DNA from: Microbacterium sp. 8M
GTDB lineage: Bacteria; Actinomycetota; Actinomycetes; Actinomycetales; Microbacteriaceae
Assembly (NCBI RefSeq): GCF_902506375.1
Contig: NZ_LR733284.1
Location: 915,042-979,041 of the forward strand
Reading direction: 5' to 3'
Length of the DNA: 64,000 nt
Shown: one piece after another, positions 44,605 to 53,792 of the stretch
Layout of the letters: every line of letters starts with the position of its first letter
Numbering within the stretch: the stretch's first letter is position 1
Notes under the pieces: generated by a model
Told to the model about the DNA's origin: nothing
Databases searched by the model: none
The model's input: the letters and a program-made list of their open reading frames with translations, nothing else
Program-made: the position numbers and the translations under genes

Positions 44605-45158
44605 GATGCCAGCTCCTCGAGATCCCGCCCGCCTCCGAGGAACGGCAGCAGCTTCGCCTGCAGCACCAGCCATGGACTGAAGGCCCAGGGCACCCGCTCG
44701 ATGGAGGCGGCGAGATCGCCGGGATCCACCCAGCGGTGCTCGACCACTTCGTCCGGATGCGGACGCGGCGCACCGTCGGAAGTGGCTACGTAGACCGGGC
44801 AGATCTCATTCTCGACCACCCCCGCGGCGTCCACCGCCCGGTAACGGAAGAACGGGAGGACCGGCTCGACGGCGCCGAGCGCAAGGCCGAGTTCGTGCTC
44901 GGCGCGCCGCCGGACTGCCGCGACAAGACCCTCGCCCGGTGCCGGGTGGCCGCAGAACGAGTTGCTCCACACCCCCGGCCACGCGGCCTTCGTGAGCGCT
45001 CTGCGGGTGACCAGCAACCGCCCGTCGGGATCGAAGACGTGACAGGAGAAGGCGAGGTGCAGGCGCGTGTCCGCACCGTGCACGCTGCTCTTGGGAGCCG
45101 TGCCGATCTCGGAGCCGTCCGAACTCAGCAACACGACCCGCTCGCCGTCGTCCACCAT
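44601..45158 (-). CDS. idi: Isopentenyl-diphosphate delta-isomerase, type I
   Basis: Metal-dependent NUDIX-fold enzyme of 185 residues that interconverts isopentenyl and dimethylallyl diphosphate, balancing precursors for CrtE and CrtEb. The catalytic cysteine is in WSNSFCGHPAPGE, the histidines in HLAFSCHVF, and the metal-binding glutamates in RRRAEHELGL and VVENEICPVYVA. ATG 45158 has AGGAG seven bases upstream; a longer reading to 45191 would start in the palindromic promoter. First gene of the crt operon, divergent from the MarR gene. Confidence 0.94.
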   Translation of the reverse strand: MVDDGERVVLLSSDGSEIGTAPKSSVHGADTRLHLAFSCHVFDPDGRLLVTRRALTKAAWPGVWSNSFCGHPAPGEGLVAAVRRRAEHELGLALGAVEPVLPFFRYRAVDAAGVVENEICPVYVATSDGAPRPHPDEVVEHRWVDPGDLAASIERVPWAFSPWLVLQAKLLPFLGGGRDLEELAS

Positions 45159-45171
45159 CTCGACTCCTTTT

Positions 45172-45202
45172 GCTAACTTGGTTAAATACATTCTTGGTTA
45201 GC
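45172..45202. promoter_or_regulatory. MarR-type operator between idi and marR
   Basis: GCTAAC (45172-45177) and GTTAGC (45197-45202) are inverted, and TTGGTTA occurs twice as a direct repeat (45178-45184, 45194-45200). The A+T-rich segment lies between the divergent idi and marR-type genes, the usual place for a MarR regulator to control both. Exact -10 and -35 boxes are ambiguous. Confidence 0.6.
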
Positions 45203-45230
45203 AGTAAACCATATGACATAGAGTCCTTCC

Positions 45231-45878
45231 ATGGAAGATCCCCGTCCCGGACCACGCACCGAGCGAGCGATGATCGATCCGCGCCTCATCGACCCCACCT
45301 CGGAACTCGTGAACCGAGAGGATCTCAGCGACCAGGACGTCGATGAGATCGTGGAGATGATGGCCGCGCTGAGCGCCTGGCACCGCGCGGCGGAGAGGAT
45401 GAGCCTCGCCTCGCGTCGCTACATGAGGCTGAACATCAACGACATGCGTGCCGTCCGCTTCCTCATCGCAGCGGAGAATGCCGGCGAACCTGCGACGGCA
45501 CGCGCACTGGCCGAGCATCTCGGCATCAGCTCCGCTGCAACGACCAAGCTGCTCGACCGACTCGAGCAGGGAGGGCATGTGCTCAGGCTCCCCTACCCCA
45601 ACGACCGCCGTGCCCTGGCTCTGCGGGTATCCCCGGAGACCCGACTCGCCGCCCGCGAGGGCGTGGGCCGCCTGCACGCGCGGCGCTTCGCCGTGGCAGC
45701 ACGATTGAGTCCGTCCGACCGCGCGATCGTGACCGGCTTCCTCCAAGCTCTTGCGGCCACGGAGCATCCTGATCCCGACGGGGAGCGGATCGCGGTTGCC
45801 GAGCACGCGGACGAATCGCAGGGCGCGCACCCGCGATCCTCGACGTCCGTTCCGCGCGACGCGGAGACCTCCAGCTGA
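45231..45878 (+). CDS. MarR family regulator of carotenoid operon
   Basis: Regulator of 215 residues. The winged helix is seen in TARALAEHLGISSAATTKLL followed by DRLEQGGHVLRLPYPNDRRA (wing with the conserved DxR, residues about 85-124). N- and C-terminal extensions beyond the usual 145-160 residues are polar. It is divergent from idi-crt with a palindromic region between, and resembles in position the CrtR repressor of Corynebacterium crt genes. It probably represses carotenoid synthesis. The ligand is unknown. The SDR gene follows after 25 bases and is likely co-transcribed. Confidence 0.9.
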   Translation: MEDPRPGPRTERAMIDPRLIDPTSELVNREDLSDQDVDEIVEMMAALSAWHRAAERMSLASRRYMRLNINDMRAVRFLIAAENAGEPATARALAEHLGISSAATTKLLDRLEQGGHVLRLPYPNDRRALALRVSPETRLAAREGVGRLHARRFAVAARLSPSDRAIVTGFLQALAATEHPDPDGERIAVAEHADESQGAHPRSSTSVPRDAETSS

Positions 45879-45903
45879 TACCGAACGACGGGAGCGCGAC
45901 GAC

Positions 45904-47412
45904 ATGACGCACGTGCTGGTGGCAGGAGCGACCGGGTACATCGGCGGGCGCCTCGTCCCGCAGCTGCTCGAGGCAGGCCACGAGGTGACCTGCCTGGTGC
46001 GAGCGGCCTGGAAGCTGACCGACGTGCCGTGGCGGGACCGCGTGCACGTGGCTGAGACCGACCTGGCCGACGCGCGGGGCGTGCGCGCCGCGATGCAGGG
46101 TGTCGACGTCGCCTTCTATCTGGTGCATTCGATGACGGCGGGCAGCGGATTCGCCAGGACCGAGAAGGCCCATGCCCAGACGTTCGCCGCCGCGGCGGGC
46201 GAATCCGGCGTGCAGCGCATCGTGTACCTCGGCGGACTGCACCCGCAGAAGGCCGCTCTCTCGGAGCACTTGGCATCGCGAGCCGCGGTGGGGCAGGTCT
46301 TCCTCGACGGTCCGGTGCCCGCCATCGTGCTGCAGGCCGGCATCGTCATCGGCTCGGGGTCGGCATCTTTCGAGATGATCCGGCACCTGACCGAGGTGCT
46401 GCCCTATATGCCGGCACCCCGTTGGGTGCGCAATCACGTGCAGCCGATCGCCGTGCGCGACGTGCTCCGCTATCTCGTGGAATCGGTGACGATCGACCAG
46501 GAGCTCAACCGGACGTTCGATCTGGGCGGACCCGACGTGCTGCGGTACGGGCAGATGATGAACGGCTACGCGCTCGAGGCAGGACTGCCGCAGAGACCGA
46601 TCGCGGCGCTGCCGGTGCTGACTCCCTGGCTGGCCTCGCAGTGGGTCAACCTCGTCACACCCGTTCCGCGCCGGATCGCGGTGCCCATCATCGCCTCGCT
46701 GCAGAACGACTGCGTCGCCCATGAGCACGACATCGCACAATGGATCCCGGATCCTCCCGGTGGCCTGCTCCCCTATCGGGTCGCCGTGCGGCTCGCCCTG
46801 CGGCGAGAGCGGGCCGGTGAGGTCGAGACGAGCTGGCAGAGCGCCACCGTGCCCGGTGCGCCGAGCGACCCTCTTCCGAGCGACCCCGAGTGGGCCGGGC
46901 AACGGGTCTTCACGGATACGAGGGAACGAGACAGCGTCGCGCCACCTGAGGCGGTGTGGAGTGTGATCGAGTCGATCGGCGGCGCCAACGGCTGGTACTC
47001 GTCCCCCCTGGCCTGGGCTGCACGTGGCTGGATCGACCGCCTGTCCGGCGGAGTGGGAATGACCAGGGGGCGCCGGCACCCCTCAAGGCTGAACACCGGG
47101 GACGTCGTGGACGTCTGGCGGGTGGAGTCGATCCAGCGCGGACGCGCGCTGCGGCTGCGAGCGGAGATGCGCCTGCCCGGCAGGGGCTGGCTCGAGCTTG
47201 CCGTCGAGAGCACGGACCGCGGGAGCCGCTACCGGCAGCGCGCAGTCTTCTTTCCCAGGGGTCTATCGGGTCGTCTCTACTGGGCCGCCCTGGTGCCCTT
47301 CCACGGCATCATCTTCGCCGGCATGGCGACGAGCATCCTGCGCGCTGCGGAACGGGGTGCCGGTGCGCAGGGTTCCTCGGGCGCGCACGGTTCGCCGGTC
47401 GCGCAGGGCTGA
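45904..47412 (+). CDS. SDR-type NAD(P)-binding protein with DUF2867 domain
   Basis: Protein of 502 residues. The N-terminal half is an atypical short-chain dehydrogenase fold with the nucleotide-binding motif VLVAGATGYIGGRLVPQLLE (TGxxGxxG) and YLVHSM and IVYLGGLHP blocks. The C-terminal half (from about residue 330) is a DUF2867-type START-like domain (VWSVIESIGGANGWYSSPLA, WRVESIQRGRALRLRAEMRL). The combination is common in actinobacteria and cyanobacteria, with no settled reaction. Its place directly behind the marR gene of the carotenoid locus hints at a link to pigment or membrane lipid chemistry, without proof. ATG 45904; the end is a Gly/Ala/Ser-rich tail. Confidence 0.85.
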   Translation: MTHVLVAGATGYIGGRLVPQLLEAGHEVTCLVRAAWKLTDVPWRDRVHVAETDLADARGVRAAMQGVDVAFYLVHSMTAGSGFARTEKAHAQTFAAAAGESGVQRIVYLGGLHPQKAALSEHLASRAAVGQVFLDGPVPAIVLQAGIVIGSGSASFEMIRHLTEVLPYMPAPRWVRNHVQPIAVRDVLRYLVESVTIDQELNRTFDLGGPDVLRYGQMMNGYALEAGLPQRPIAALPVLTPWLASQWVNLVTPVPRRIAVPIIASLQNDCVAHEHDIAQWIPDPPGGLLPYRVAVRLALRRERAGEVETSWQSATVPGAPSDPLPSDPEWAGQRVFTDTRERDSVAPPEAVWSVIESIGGANGWYSSPLAWAARGWIDRLSGGVGMTRGRRHPSRLNTGDVVDVWRVESIQRGRALRLRAEMRLPGRGWLELAVESTDRGSRYRQRAVFFPRGLSGRLYWAALVPFHGIIFAGMATSILRAAERGAGAQGSSGAHGSPVAQG

Positions 47413-47478
47413 TCCGGATTCGCTTCCATCCACCATCGCGCTGTCACCGCGCTCGCCCCGGATCTGGACGATCCCTCC

Positions 47479-48870
47479 TCAGCGGCCGCCCGCGGCGCGG
47501 GGATTCACATTCAGCGCCTCCGTGACCGGCGCCGGTTCGACCCGCGCTCCGGCTGCCGGGGCCGCGGGCAGCTCGGGCAGCGGCGGCAGGTCGAGCCAGG
47601 CGTCGAAGAACGCTTCCAGGCGACGGCCCGCGACGGAGGCCGCGAGCGTCCGGAAGTCCTCGGTCGTGGCCGTGACGCCGGCGAACCGCTCGGTCCACGC
47701 GTGCAGGATCCGGAAGAACACGTCGTCGCCGACGGTCAGCCGCAGCGCGTGCAGCGTCAGAGCGCCGCGCTTGTAGACCCGGTCGTCGAACATGAGCTCG
47801 GGGCCGGGATCGGCGAGCACGAGGTCCTGCGGCTGCGCGGCGAGAGCCGCCCAGTGCCCGAGCGCCTTGGCATGCGCGCTGTGCCCGCCGCTGCGCTCGG
47901 ACCAGATCCACTCCGCATAGCAGGCGAAGCCCTCGTTGAGCCAGATGTCACGCCACCGGGCGACGCCGACGCTGTTGCCGAACCACTGGTGCGCGAGCTC
48001 GTGCGCGATGAGGCGCTCCAGAGTCCCCCGGCCATCGATGTGGTTGGCGCCGAACACGCCCATGCCCTGCGCCTCGAGCGGGATCTCCAGGTCGTCGGCG
48101 GTCACCACGAGCCGGTAGGAGGGCAGCGGGTACGGCCCGAACGCCTCCGTGAACACCGCCATCATGCGCGGCAGCGGGGCCAGATCCGCCTGCACGCGCG
48201 CGGTGAGCGCCGGCGGGTGGAGCACCTGCCCCTCGACGCCGGCGAGATCCATGCCGCGCGAGACATACTTCCCGATCTGCACGGTCGCGAGGTACGTGGG
48301 GGTCGGAGTGGAGCGCTCGAACACCCACGTGGAGCGCCCGCCCCTGGTCGACGTCGAGACCGGCTCGGCCGCGGCGACCGTGTAGCCGGGATCCGTCGTT
48401 ATCGTGAGGCGGTAGCTCGCCTTGTCGCTCGGGTGATCGTTGCAGGGGAACCACGACGGAGCGCCGATGGGCTGCGAGGCGACGATCGCGCCGTCCTCCA
48501 GCTCCTCCCATCCGAGCGTGCCCCAGCGGGTGCGGCGGGGCCGGGGAGCGCCGCCGTACGCGATGGAGATCTCGAAGGGCTCGCCGACGGCGAGCTCCCG
48601 GCCGAACGCGATCTTGAGCTTGCGGTCGGTCTGGGTGAACCCGATCCGGCCACCCTTCCCTCCTGAAGCTCCCCGTGGCGCCTGGACCTTGGTCGCCCTG
48701 AGGCCGACGAGGTCGAGCGACACGCTCTTGGTGGCCTCGAGCACGCGGCCGCGCACCACGGCGACCCCGTCGAGCCGGTTCGTGCTGAGCCGGTAGTCGA
48801 TGCGGAGGTCGTAGTGCTCGACATGGTAGCGGCGGTCGCCGCTGTGCGGCGTGTAGTCGTCGGGGCTCAC
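47479..48870 (-). CDS. M1 family zinc aminopeptidase
   Basis: Metallopeptidase of 463 residues of family M1. The zinc site HELAHQWFGN with the third ligand in DIWLNEGFACYAEW (spacing HExxH-18-E) is complete, about residues 289-315; LEAQGMGVFG corresponds to the substrate-binding GxMEN-like block but differs from it. The N-terminal beta domain (YDLRIDYRLSTNRLDGVAVV) is normal. The C-terminal helical domain of long M1 enzymes is missing, as in other short actinobacterial members. No signal peptide, so cytoplasmic. GTG at 48870. Confidence 0.92.
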   Translation of the reverse strand: MSPDDYTPHSGDRRYHVEHYDLRIDYRLSTNRLDGVAVVRGRVLEATKSVSLDLVGLRATKVQAPRGASGGKGGRIGFTQTDRKLKIAFGRELAVGEPFEISIAYGGAPRPRRTRWGTLGWEELEDGAIVASQPIGAPSWFPCNDHPSDKASYRLTITTDPGYTVAAAEPVSTSTRGGRSTWVFERSTPTPTYLATVQIGKYVSRGMDLAGVEGQVLHPPALTARVQADLAPLPRMMAVFTEAFGPYPLPSYRLVVTADDLEIPLEAQGMGVFGANHIDGRGTLERLIAHELAHQWFGNSVGVARWRDIWLNEGFACYAEWIWSERSGGHSAHAKALGHWAALAAQPQDLVLADPGPELMFDDRVYKRGALTLHALRLTVGDDVFFRILHAWTERFAGVTATTEDFRTLAASVAGRRLEAFFDAWLDLPPLPELPAAPAAGARVEPAPVTEALNVNPRAAGGR

Positions 48871-48930
48871 CGTTCCATGCTCACAGATCCGAGCCCGTTG
48901 GCGGCGCGGCGCTCACCGCGGTCCCGGGTC

Positions 48931-51900
48931 TCACTCGGCCGCCTGGTAGGTGCGCACCTTCACGGCGCGCCAGGGACCGATCGGGTTGCCGCTCCAGCGG
49001 CTGCCGACCGGCACGCTCTCGCCGCGCATCACGAGCGACGCAGGCCCCACGGTCGCGTCGGATCCGATCGTCGCGGCGGGCAGGATCACGCTGTGCGGGC
49101 CCAGCGTGGCGCCCGCCTCGAGCGTCACCGTGTCGATGCTCATGACGCGGTCGTGGAACAGGTGCGTCTGCACGACGCAGCCGCGGTTCACGGTCGCGCC
49201 GTCGCCGAGGGTAACCAGATCGGGCTCGGGGAGCCAGTAGCTGTCGGTCCACACGCCGCGCCCGATCTTCGCGCCGAGCGTGCGCAGCCACACGGCGAGC
49301 GCCGGAGTTCCCGCCGCGGCGTTGGCGAACCACGGCGCCGCCATCATTTCGGTGAACGTGTCGGCCACCTCCGTGCGCCACACGAAGCTCGACCACAGCG
49401 GGTGCTCCCCCGCGCGGATCGGCCCGACGAAGGTCCACTTCGCCGCCGTCGCGCAGCCGGCCGCCACCGCGCCGGCGGCGAGCAGCACGAGACCGGACAG
49501 CACCACGGTCCAGCCGAGCCCCAGCCATGCGGCGAGCGCGGCCAGCGCCAGCAGGACCGCGAGGCCCAGAGCGCAGGTGAGGATCACGGGGACGAGGCGG
49601 CACAGCTCCCACAGCCCCCGGGCGACCCGAAGAGACGCGCGCGGGCGATAGGTGCGCTCCAGATCCGCCTCGTTCACGACGCGGCGCAGACGCACCGGCG
49701 GCGACCCCAGCCAGGAGGATCCCGCCTTCGCCTTGTCCGGCGCGACCGAGAGCACAGCGACCAGCCCGTCCTTGGGCACCTTGTGGCCGGCGCCGGCCAT
49801 GCCGGAGTTGCCGAGGAACGCGCGCTTGCCGATGCGGGCGGCGGCGAGGCGCATCCAGCCCCCGCCGAGCTCGTAAGACGCGACCATCGTGTCGTCGGCG
49901 AGGAACGCGCCGTCGTCGATCGTCGTCATCGACGGGATCAGCAGCACCGTCGAGATCTCCACCTCCTTGCCGACCTCCGCGCCGAGCAGCCGCAGCCAGA
50001 CCGGTGTGAACAGGCTCGCGTAGAGGGGGAACAGCAGCGTGCGCGCGGAGTCGAGCAGGCGCTCGGTGGTCCACGCCTGCCAGGCGACCCGGCCGCGGAC
50101 GGGATGGATCCCCTCGCGCAGCCCGATCGCGAGCAGCCGCGTGGTCGTCACGACCAGGCCCGCGAACACGATCCCGGTCACGAGGACGGCGGGGACGAGC
50201 CAGAGCGCCAGCCCCGGGATCGCCGCGCCGAGCGAGGCGGCTCCGCGGGCGCCCTGCACGAGCACGAGCGCGCCCACGGCGAACGCGATCACGGGAAGCA
50301 AGCCGAGGCCCATGCTCGAGGCGGCATATGCCCACAGCCACCGCCGTGGCGTCGGAGGACGCTCGGGCGCGAGCGGGGCCGACTTGCCGCCCACGCGCAC
50401 CGCCGGCGAGCCCGCCCAGCGCTGCCCGGCGCGCACGCGCCCGAACACCGCGGAGCCGGGAGCGACCTCCGCGCCGCGTCCGATGCGCGTGCCGGGCGCG
50501 AGGGTGCTGCGCGCGCCGACGACGGCACCGGCGCCGATCCGGATCCCGCCGATGCGCACGACGTCGCCGTCGATCCAGTAGCCGGAGAGGTCGACCTCGG
50601 GCTCGATCGCCGCACCCCGGCCGATGTCGAGCATGCCGGTCACCGGGGGAAGCGTGTGCAGGTCGACGTCCGGTCCGATCTTCGCGCCCAGGGCACGGGC
50701 GTAGTAGCTCACCCACGGAGCGCCGGCGAACCCGACCGGGTCGATCTGGTGGCTGACCTGCTCCGCGAGCCAGAGCCGCAGATGCACGCCGCCGCCGCGC
50801 GGATAGTCGCCCGCGCGGACCCCCGCGAGCAGCAGCCGGGCAGCGACCGCCGCGATCGCCATCCGGCCGAACGGCGTCGCGAACACCACGAGGCCCGCGA
50901 CGATGAGCCATACCGGCGCGGTCGGCAGCCAGTCGTACCCGGGCACGAGGTGCAGGATCGCGCTTCCGGTGAGCAGCCACAGCACCCAGCGGATCCCGCC
51001 GAGCACGAACAGCGGGACGCCGAGCAGCGTCTGGATCCACTGCATGCGACGCGGCGTCGGCCGCGATTCGTGGAAGTCGCCGGGATCCGGCTCCTCGTCG
51101 CCCGCCTCCGCCTCGACCGCGTCGGCCATGCGGCGCAGCCGGGGCAGGTCGTACACATCGGCCATCGTGAACTCGGGCGCACGGGAGCGGATCCGGCTCA
51201 CGAGCTGCGCGGCCGCGAGGGATCCTCCGCCGAGCTGGAAGAAGTCGGCGTCCTCGTCGAGCGGACGCGTGCCGAGCACGGCGAACCACTGCTCGGCGAG
51301 CCACGCCGCGGTGCCCGTGAGCGTGGAGTCGTCGGCGTCGGGATCGGTGAGCGGCCACGGCAGCGCGGCCTTGTCGACCTTGCCCGAGGTGCGCACGGGC
51401 AGCTCGTCCATGACCGCCAGCAGCGGGATGAGCGGTGCGGGCAGGGTCTCGGCGAGCTCGGCGCGCGCTGTCTGCCGGTCGAAGCCCTGCGTCGGGACCA
51501 CGTAGCCGACCAGCAGGGGGATGCCGCCCTCGCTGCGCTGCACGGCGACGGTCGCGGCGGTCACCGCGGTGAGATTCTGCAGCGCGGCCTCCACCTCCCC
51601 CAGCTCGATGCGGCGGCCGCCGATCTTGACCTGGTCGTCGGCGCGCCCCTGGAACACGAGCCCCGCCTCCTCGTACCGCACGAGGTCGCCCGAGCGGTAG
51701 GCGCGCTCCCAGCCCAGCGACGGCATCGGCGCGTACTTCTCCGCGTCCTTGGCCGGATCCAGGTACCGCGCGAGCCCGACCCCGCCGATCACGAGCTCGC
51801 CGACCTCGCCCTCGGCGACGCGGTTGCCCTCGCCGTCGACGACCGCGAGCTCCCACCCGTCCAGGGGCAGGCCGATCCGCACCGGCTCCCCCGCGCGCAG

Positions 51901-53016
51901 CGCCTCCCCGTTCATCTCGGCCGCGCAGGCGACGACGGTGGCCTCGGTCGGGCCGTAGGTGTTCCAGACCTCGCGCTCCTCCCCCACGAGGCGCGCCGCG
52001 AGCTCGGGCGGCAGCGCCTCGCCGCCGAAGATGAGCAGCCGGAGGTTCTCGATCGCGTCCTGCGGCCAGAGCGCCGCCAGCGTCGGCACGGTCGACACCA
52101 CCGTGATGCCGTGCCCGAGCAGCCAGGGCCCGAGGTCCTCGCCCGACCGCACGAGCGCCCGCGGCGCGGGAACCAGGCACGCGCCGTGGCGCCACGCCAG
52201 CCACATCTCCTCGCACGAGGCGTCGAACGCCACGGACAACCCGGCCAGCACGCGGTCGCCCGGTCCGATCGGCGCGTGCTGCAGGAACAGGTTCGCCTCG
52301 GCGTCGACGAAGGCGGCGGCGGAGCGGTGCGTGACCGCGACACCCTTGGGCACCCCGGTGGATCCGGACGTGAAGATGATCCACGCGTCATCGAGGGGCA
52401 GCGGATGCGGCACGGTCCCGATCGCGACGGAGCTGGGATGCGGGTCGTCGCCGTCGAACAGACCGGGTCCCGGCCCCGCGGTCCCTGCGCCTCCCGCGGT
52501 CCCTGAGCCTGTCGAGGGGCCATCGCCGGTCACCGACCCCCCGGTCCCTGAGCCTGTCGAAGGGACCAGCTCGGAGTCGGACGCTTCGACGAGCTCGGCG
52601 GCCGGCACTGCGTCCGCCTCCGCGGCGCCCTCCTCGACAGGGGTGAACACCCCGCCGGCACCGATCACGCCGCGCACCTTCGCCTCGCCGAAGACCAGGT
52701 CGGCCCGCTCCTGGGGATCGTCGGCGTCGACCGGCACGTACGCGGCCCCCGCGGCCATCGTGCCGAGGATCGCGAGGTACAGCTCGCGGCCGCCCGAGGG
52801 CATCCTGATCCCGACCCGGTCGCCGCGCAGCACGCCCTGCTCGCGGAGCCGTGCCGCGGTGCGCCAGACCTGGGCGAGCAGCTCGGCGTAGCTGAGGGCG
52901 CCGGCCGCGTCCTCGATCGCGGAGGCGTCCGGGTGCCGCCGCGCGGTGTCGACGAGGATGTCGATCAGCGTGCGCGGCGTCGCCGCGAGTGCGGCGCGAT
53001 CGAGGATGTCTTGCAT
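48931..53016 (-). CDS. Pls/PosA family non-ribosomal peptide synthetase-like protein
   Basis: Large membrane enzyme of 1361 residues. Order: adenylation domain (residues about 1-560; core motifs LSYAELLAQVWRTAARLREQ, WIIFTSGSTGVPKGVAVTHR, NTYGPTEATV, YRSGDLVRYEEAGLVFQGRADDQV), carrier domain with the phosphopantetheine serine in FFQLGGGSLAAAQLV (about 585), then several membrane segments and two left-handed-beta-helix acyltransferase-like regions (about 800-870 and 1240-1340). This is the Pls/PosA architecture, as in poly-lysine-type synthetases, with no condensation domain. The product is unknown. An insert in the adenylation domain (about residues 143-190) is made of translated palindromic repeats. 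The phosphopantetheinyl transferase at 38946 is a possible activator. Confidence 0.88.
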   Translation of the reverse strand: MQDILDRAALAATPRTLIDILVDTARRHPDASAIEDAAGALSYAELLAQVWRTAARLREQGVLRGDRVGIRMPSGGRELYLAILGTMAAGAAYVPVDADDPQERADLVFGEAKVRGVIGAGGVFTPVEEGAAEADAVPAAELVEASDSELVPSTGSGTGGSVTGDGPSTGSGTAGGAGTAGPGPGLFDGDDPHPSSVAIGTVPHPLPLDDAWIIFTSGSTGVPKGVAVTHRSAAAFVDAEANLFLQHAPIGPGDRVLAGLSVAFDASCEEMWLAWRHGACLVPAPRALVRSGEDLGPWLLGHGITVVSTVPTLAALWPQDAIENLRLLIFGGEALPPELAARLVGEEREVWNTYGPTEATVVACAAEMNGEALRAGEPVRIGLPLDGWELAVVDGEGNRVAEGEVGELVIGGVGLARYLDPAKDAEKYAPMPSLGWERAYRSGDLVRYEEAGLVFQGRADDQVKIGGRRIELGEVEAALQNLTAVTAATVAVQRSEGGIPLLVGYVVPTQGFDRQTARAELAETLPAPLIPLLAVMDELPVRTSGKVDKAALPWPLTDPDADDSTLTGTAAWLAEQWFAVLGTRPLDEDADFFQLGGGSLAAAQLVSRIRSRAPEFTMADVYDLPRLRRMADAVEAEAGDEEPDPGDFHESRPTPRRMQWIQTLLGVPLFVLGGIRWVLWLLTGSAILHLVPGYDWLPTAPVWLIVAGLVVFATPFGRMAIAAVAARLLLAGVRAGDYPRGGGVHLRLWLAEQVSHQIDPVGFAGAPWVSYYARALGAKIGPDVDLHTLPPVTGMLDIGRGAAIEPEVDLSGYWIDGDVVRIGGIRIGAGAVVGARSTLAPGTRIGRGAEVAPGSAVFGRVRAGQRWAGSPAVRVGGKSAPLAPERPPTPRRWLWAYAASSMGLGLLPVIAFAVGALVLVQGARGAASLGAAIPGLALWLVPAVLVTGIVFAGLVVTTTRLLAIGLREGIHPVRGRVAWQAWTTERLLDSARTLLFPLYASLFTPVWLRLLGAEVGKEVEISTVLLIPSMTTIDDGAFLADDTMVASYELGGGWMRLAAARIGKRAFLGNSGMAGAGHKVPKDGLVAVLSVAPDKAKAGSSWLGSPPVRLRRVVNEADLERTYRPRASLRVARGLWELCRLVPVILTCALGLAVLLALAALAAWLGLGWTVVLSGLVLLAAGAVAAGCATAAKWTFVGPIRAGEHPLWSSFVWRTEVADTFTEMMAAPWFANAAAGTPALAVWLRTLGAKIGRGVWTDSYWLPEPDLVTLGDGATVNRGCVVQTHLFHDRVMSIDTVTLEAGATLGPHSVILPAATIGSDATVGPASLVMRGESVPVGSRWSGNPIGPWRAVKVRTYQAAE
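52498..52567. repeat. Two REP-like elements inside the Pls/PosA gene
   Basis: Copies at 52498-52521 and 52543-52567. The second, GGTCCCTGAG...CGAAGGGACC, is the most perfect short form in the window, with fully complementary ends. They encode PSTGSGT-type linker on the minus strand within the adenylation domain. Confidence 0.85.
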
Positions 53017-53110
53017 CGGGTTCCGTTCCAGCGGCGCACGCCGGGCGCGTGCGCGCTCAGGGTACCGCCCGAGGGGAAACAGCAGGTGAAGCGGATCCGG
53101 GCTGCCTGCC

Positions 53111-53497
53111 CTACCCGGCGGGCGGGGTGCGCTTGGAGTCGGCGAGCTCGTCCACCACCAGCGAGCGCTCGTCGATCGTGCCGTTGCGGTACGCCTGGCG
53201 CCCGACCATGTGCGCCGAGAGCGGCGCGGTGGCGAACTGCATGAGGACGACCGGCGCGACGAGCAGCAGCCCCAGCACGATCCCGACCACCGAGCGCTGC
53301 GAGAGCGCGATCGCCAGGCAGATCAGCAGCAGACCGAGCACCTGCGGCTTAGTCGCAGCGTGCAGCCGGTTCGGGACGTCCCGCAGGCGCAGCAGCCCGA
53401 TCGCGGCGGTGAGGCACAGCACCGCGCCGATCAGCACGAGGATCCAGACGGCGATGTCCACCACCGCATCCGGGATCCTCAGCTCGAAGACGTTCAT
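53111..53497 (-). CDS. mnhG: Mrp/Mnh cation antiporter subunit G
   Basis: Membrane subunit of 128 residues of the multi-gene Na+/H+ (Mrp) antiporter, with three membrane segments. The family block AAIGLLRLRDVPNRLHAATK (about residues 32-51) is diagnostic. The polar C-terminus (RNGTIDERSLVVDELADSK) is cytoplasmic. Last gene of the operon, 25 bases after mnhF. Confidence 0.92.
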   Translation of the reverse strand: MNVFELRIPDAVVDIAVWILVLIGAVLCLTAAIGLLRLRDVPNRLHAATKPQVLGLLLICLAIALSQRSVVGIVLGLLLVAPVVLMQFATAPLSAHMVGRQAYRNGTIDERSLVVDELADSKRTPPAG

Positions 53498-53522
53498 CGC
53501 TCCTCCCTCCTGCCTGCGCCGT

Positions 53523-53792
53523 TCATGAGGGGGTGTTGTCCCTGCGTGCGACGTACCGTGCGACCGAGATGGATCCGAAGACGCCGACCGCGGCCACCAC
53601 GATGAGCACCGGCAGCGTGCGAGTGTGGTGGTTGATCGCCATGTCGGCTCCGAGCACGCACATGACCTCCGTGAGCAGCACGTCGGCGGCGACCGCGCGG
53701 TCCAGGATCGACGGGCCGATGACGATGCGGATCACGGTGAGTATCGCCGCGACGGCGAAGACGACCATGATCACGAGCAGCAGCGGATTCAT
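53523..53792 (-). CDS. mnhF: Mrp/Mnh cation antiporter subunit F
   Basis: Small membrane subunit of 89 residues with three hydrophobic segments. The block RIVIGPSILDRAVAADVLLT (about residues 22-41) marks the MrpF family. ATG at 53792 overlaps the mnhE stop by ATGA. Confidence 0.92.
   Translation of the reverse strand: MNPLLLVIMVVFAVAAILTVIRIVIGPSILDRAVAADVLLTEVMCVLGADMAINHHTRTLPVLIVVAAVGVFGSISVARYVARRDNTPS

Noticed and set aside
48814..52506. Very long open frame on the plus strand opposite the Pls/PosA gene
   Set aside because: It is antisense to a clearly recognised synthetase. In high-G+C genes the opposite strand is often stop-free, and the translation is Arg/His/Asp-rich without any domain.
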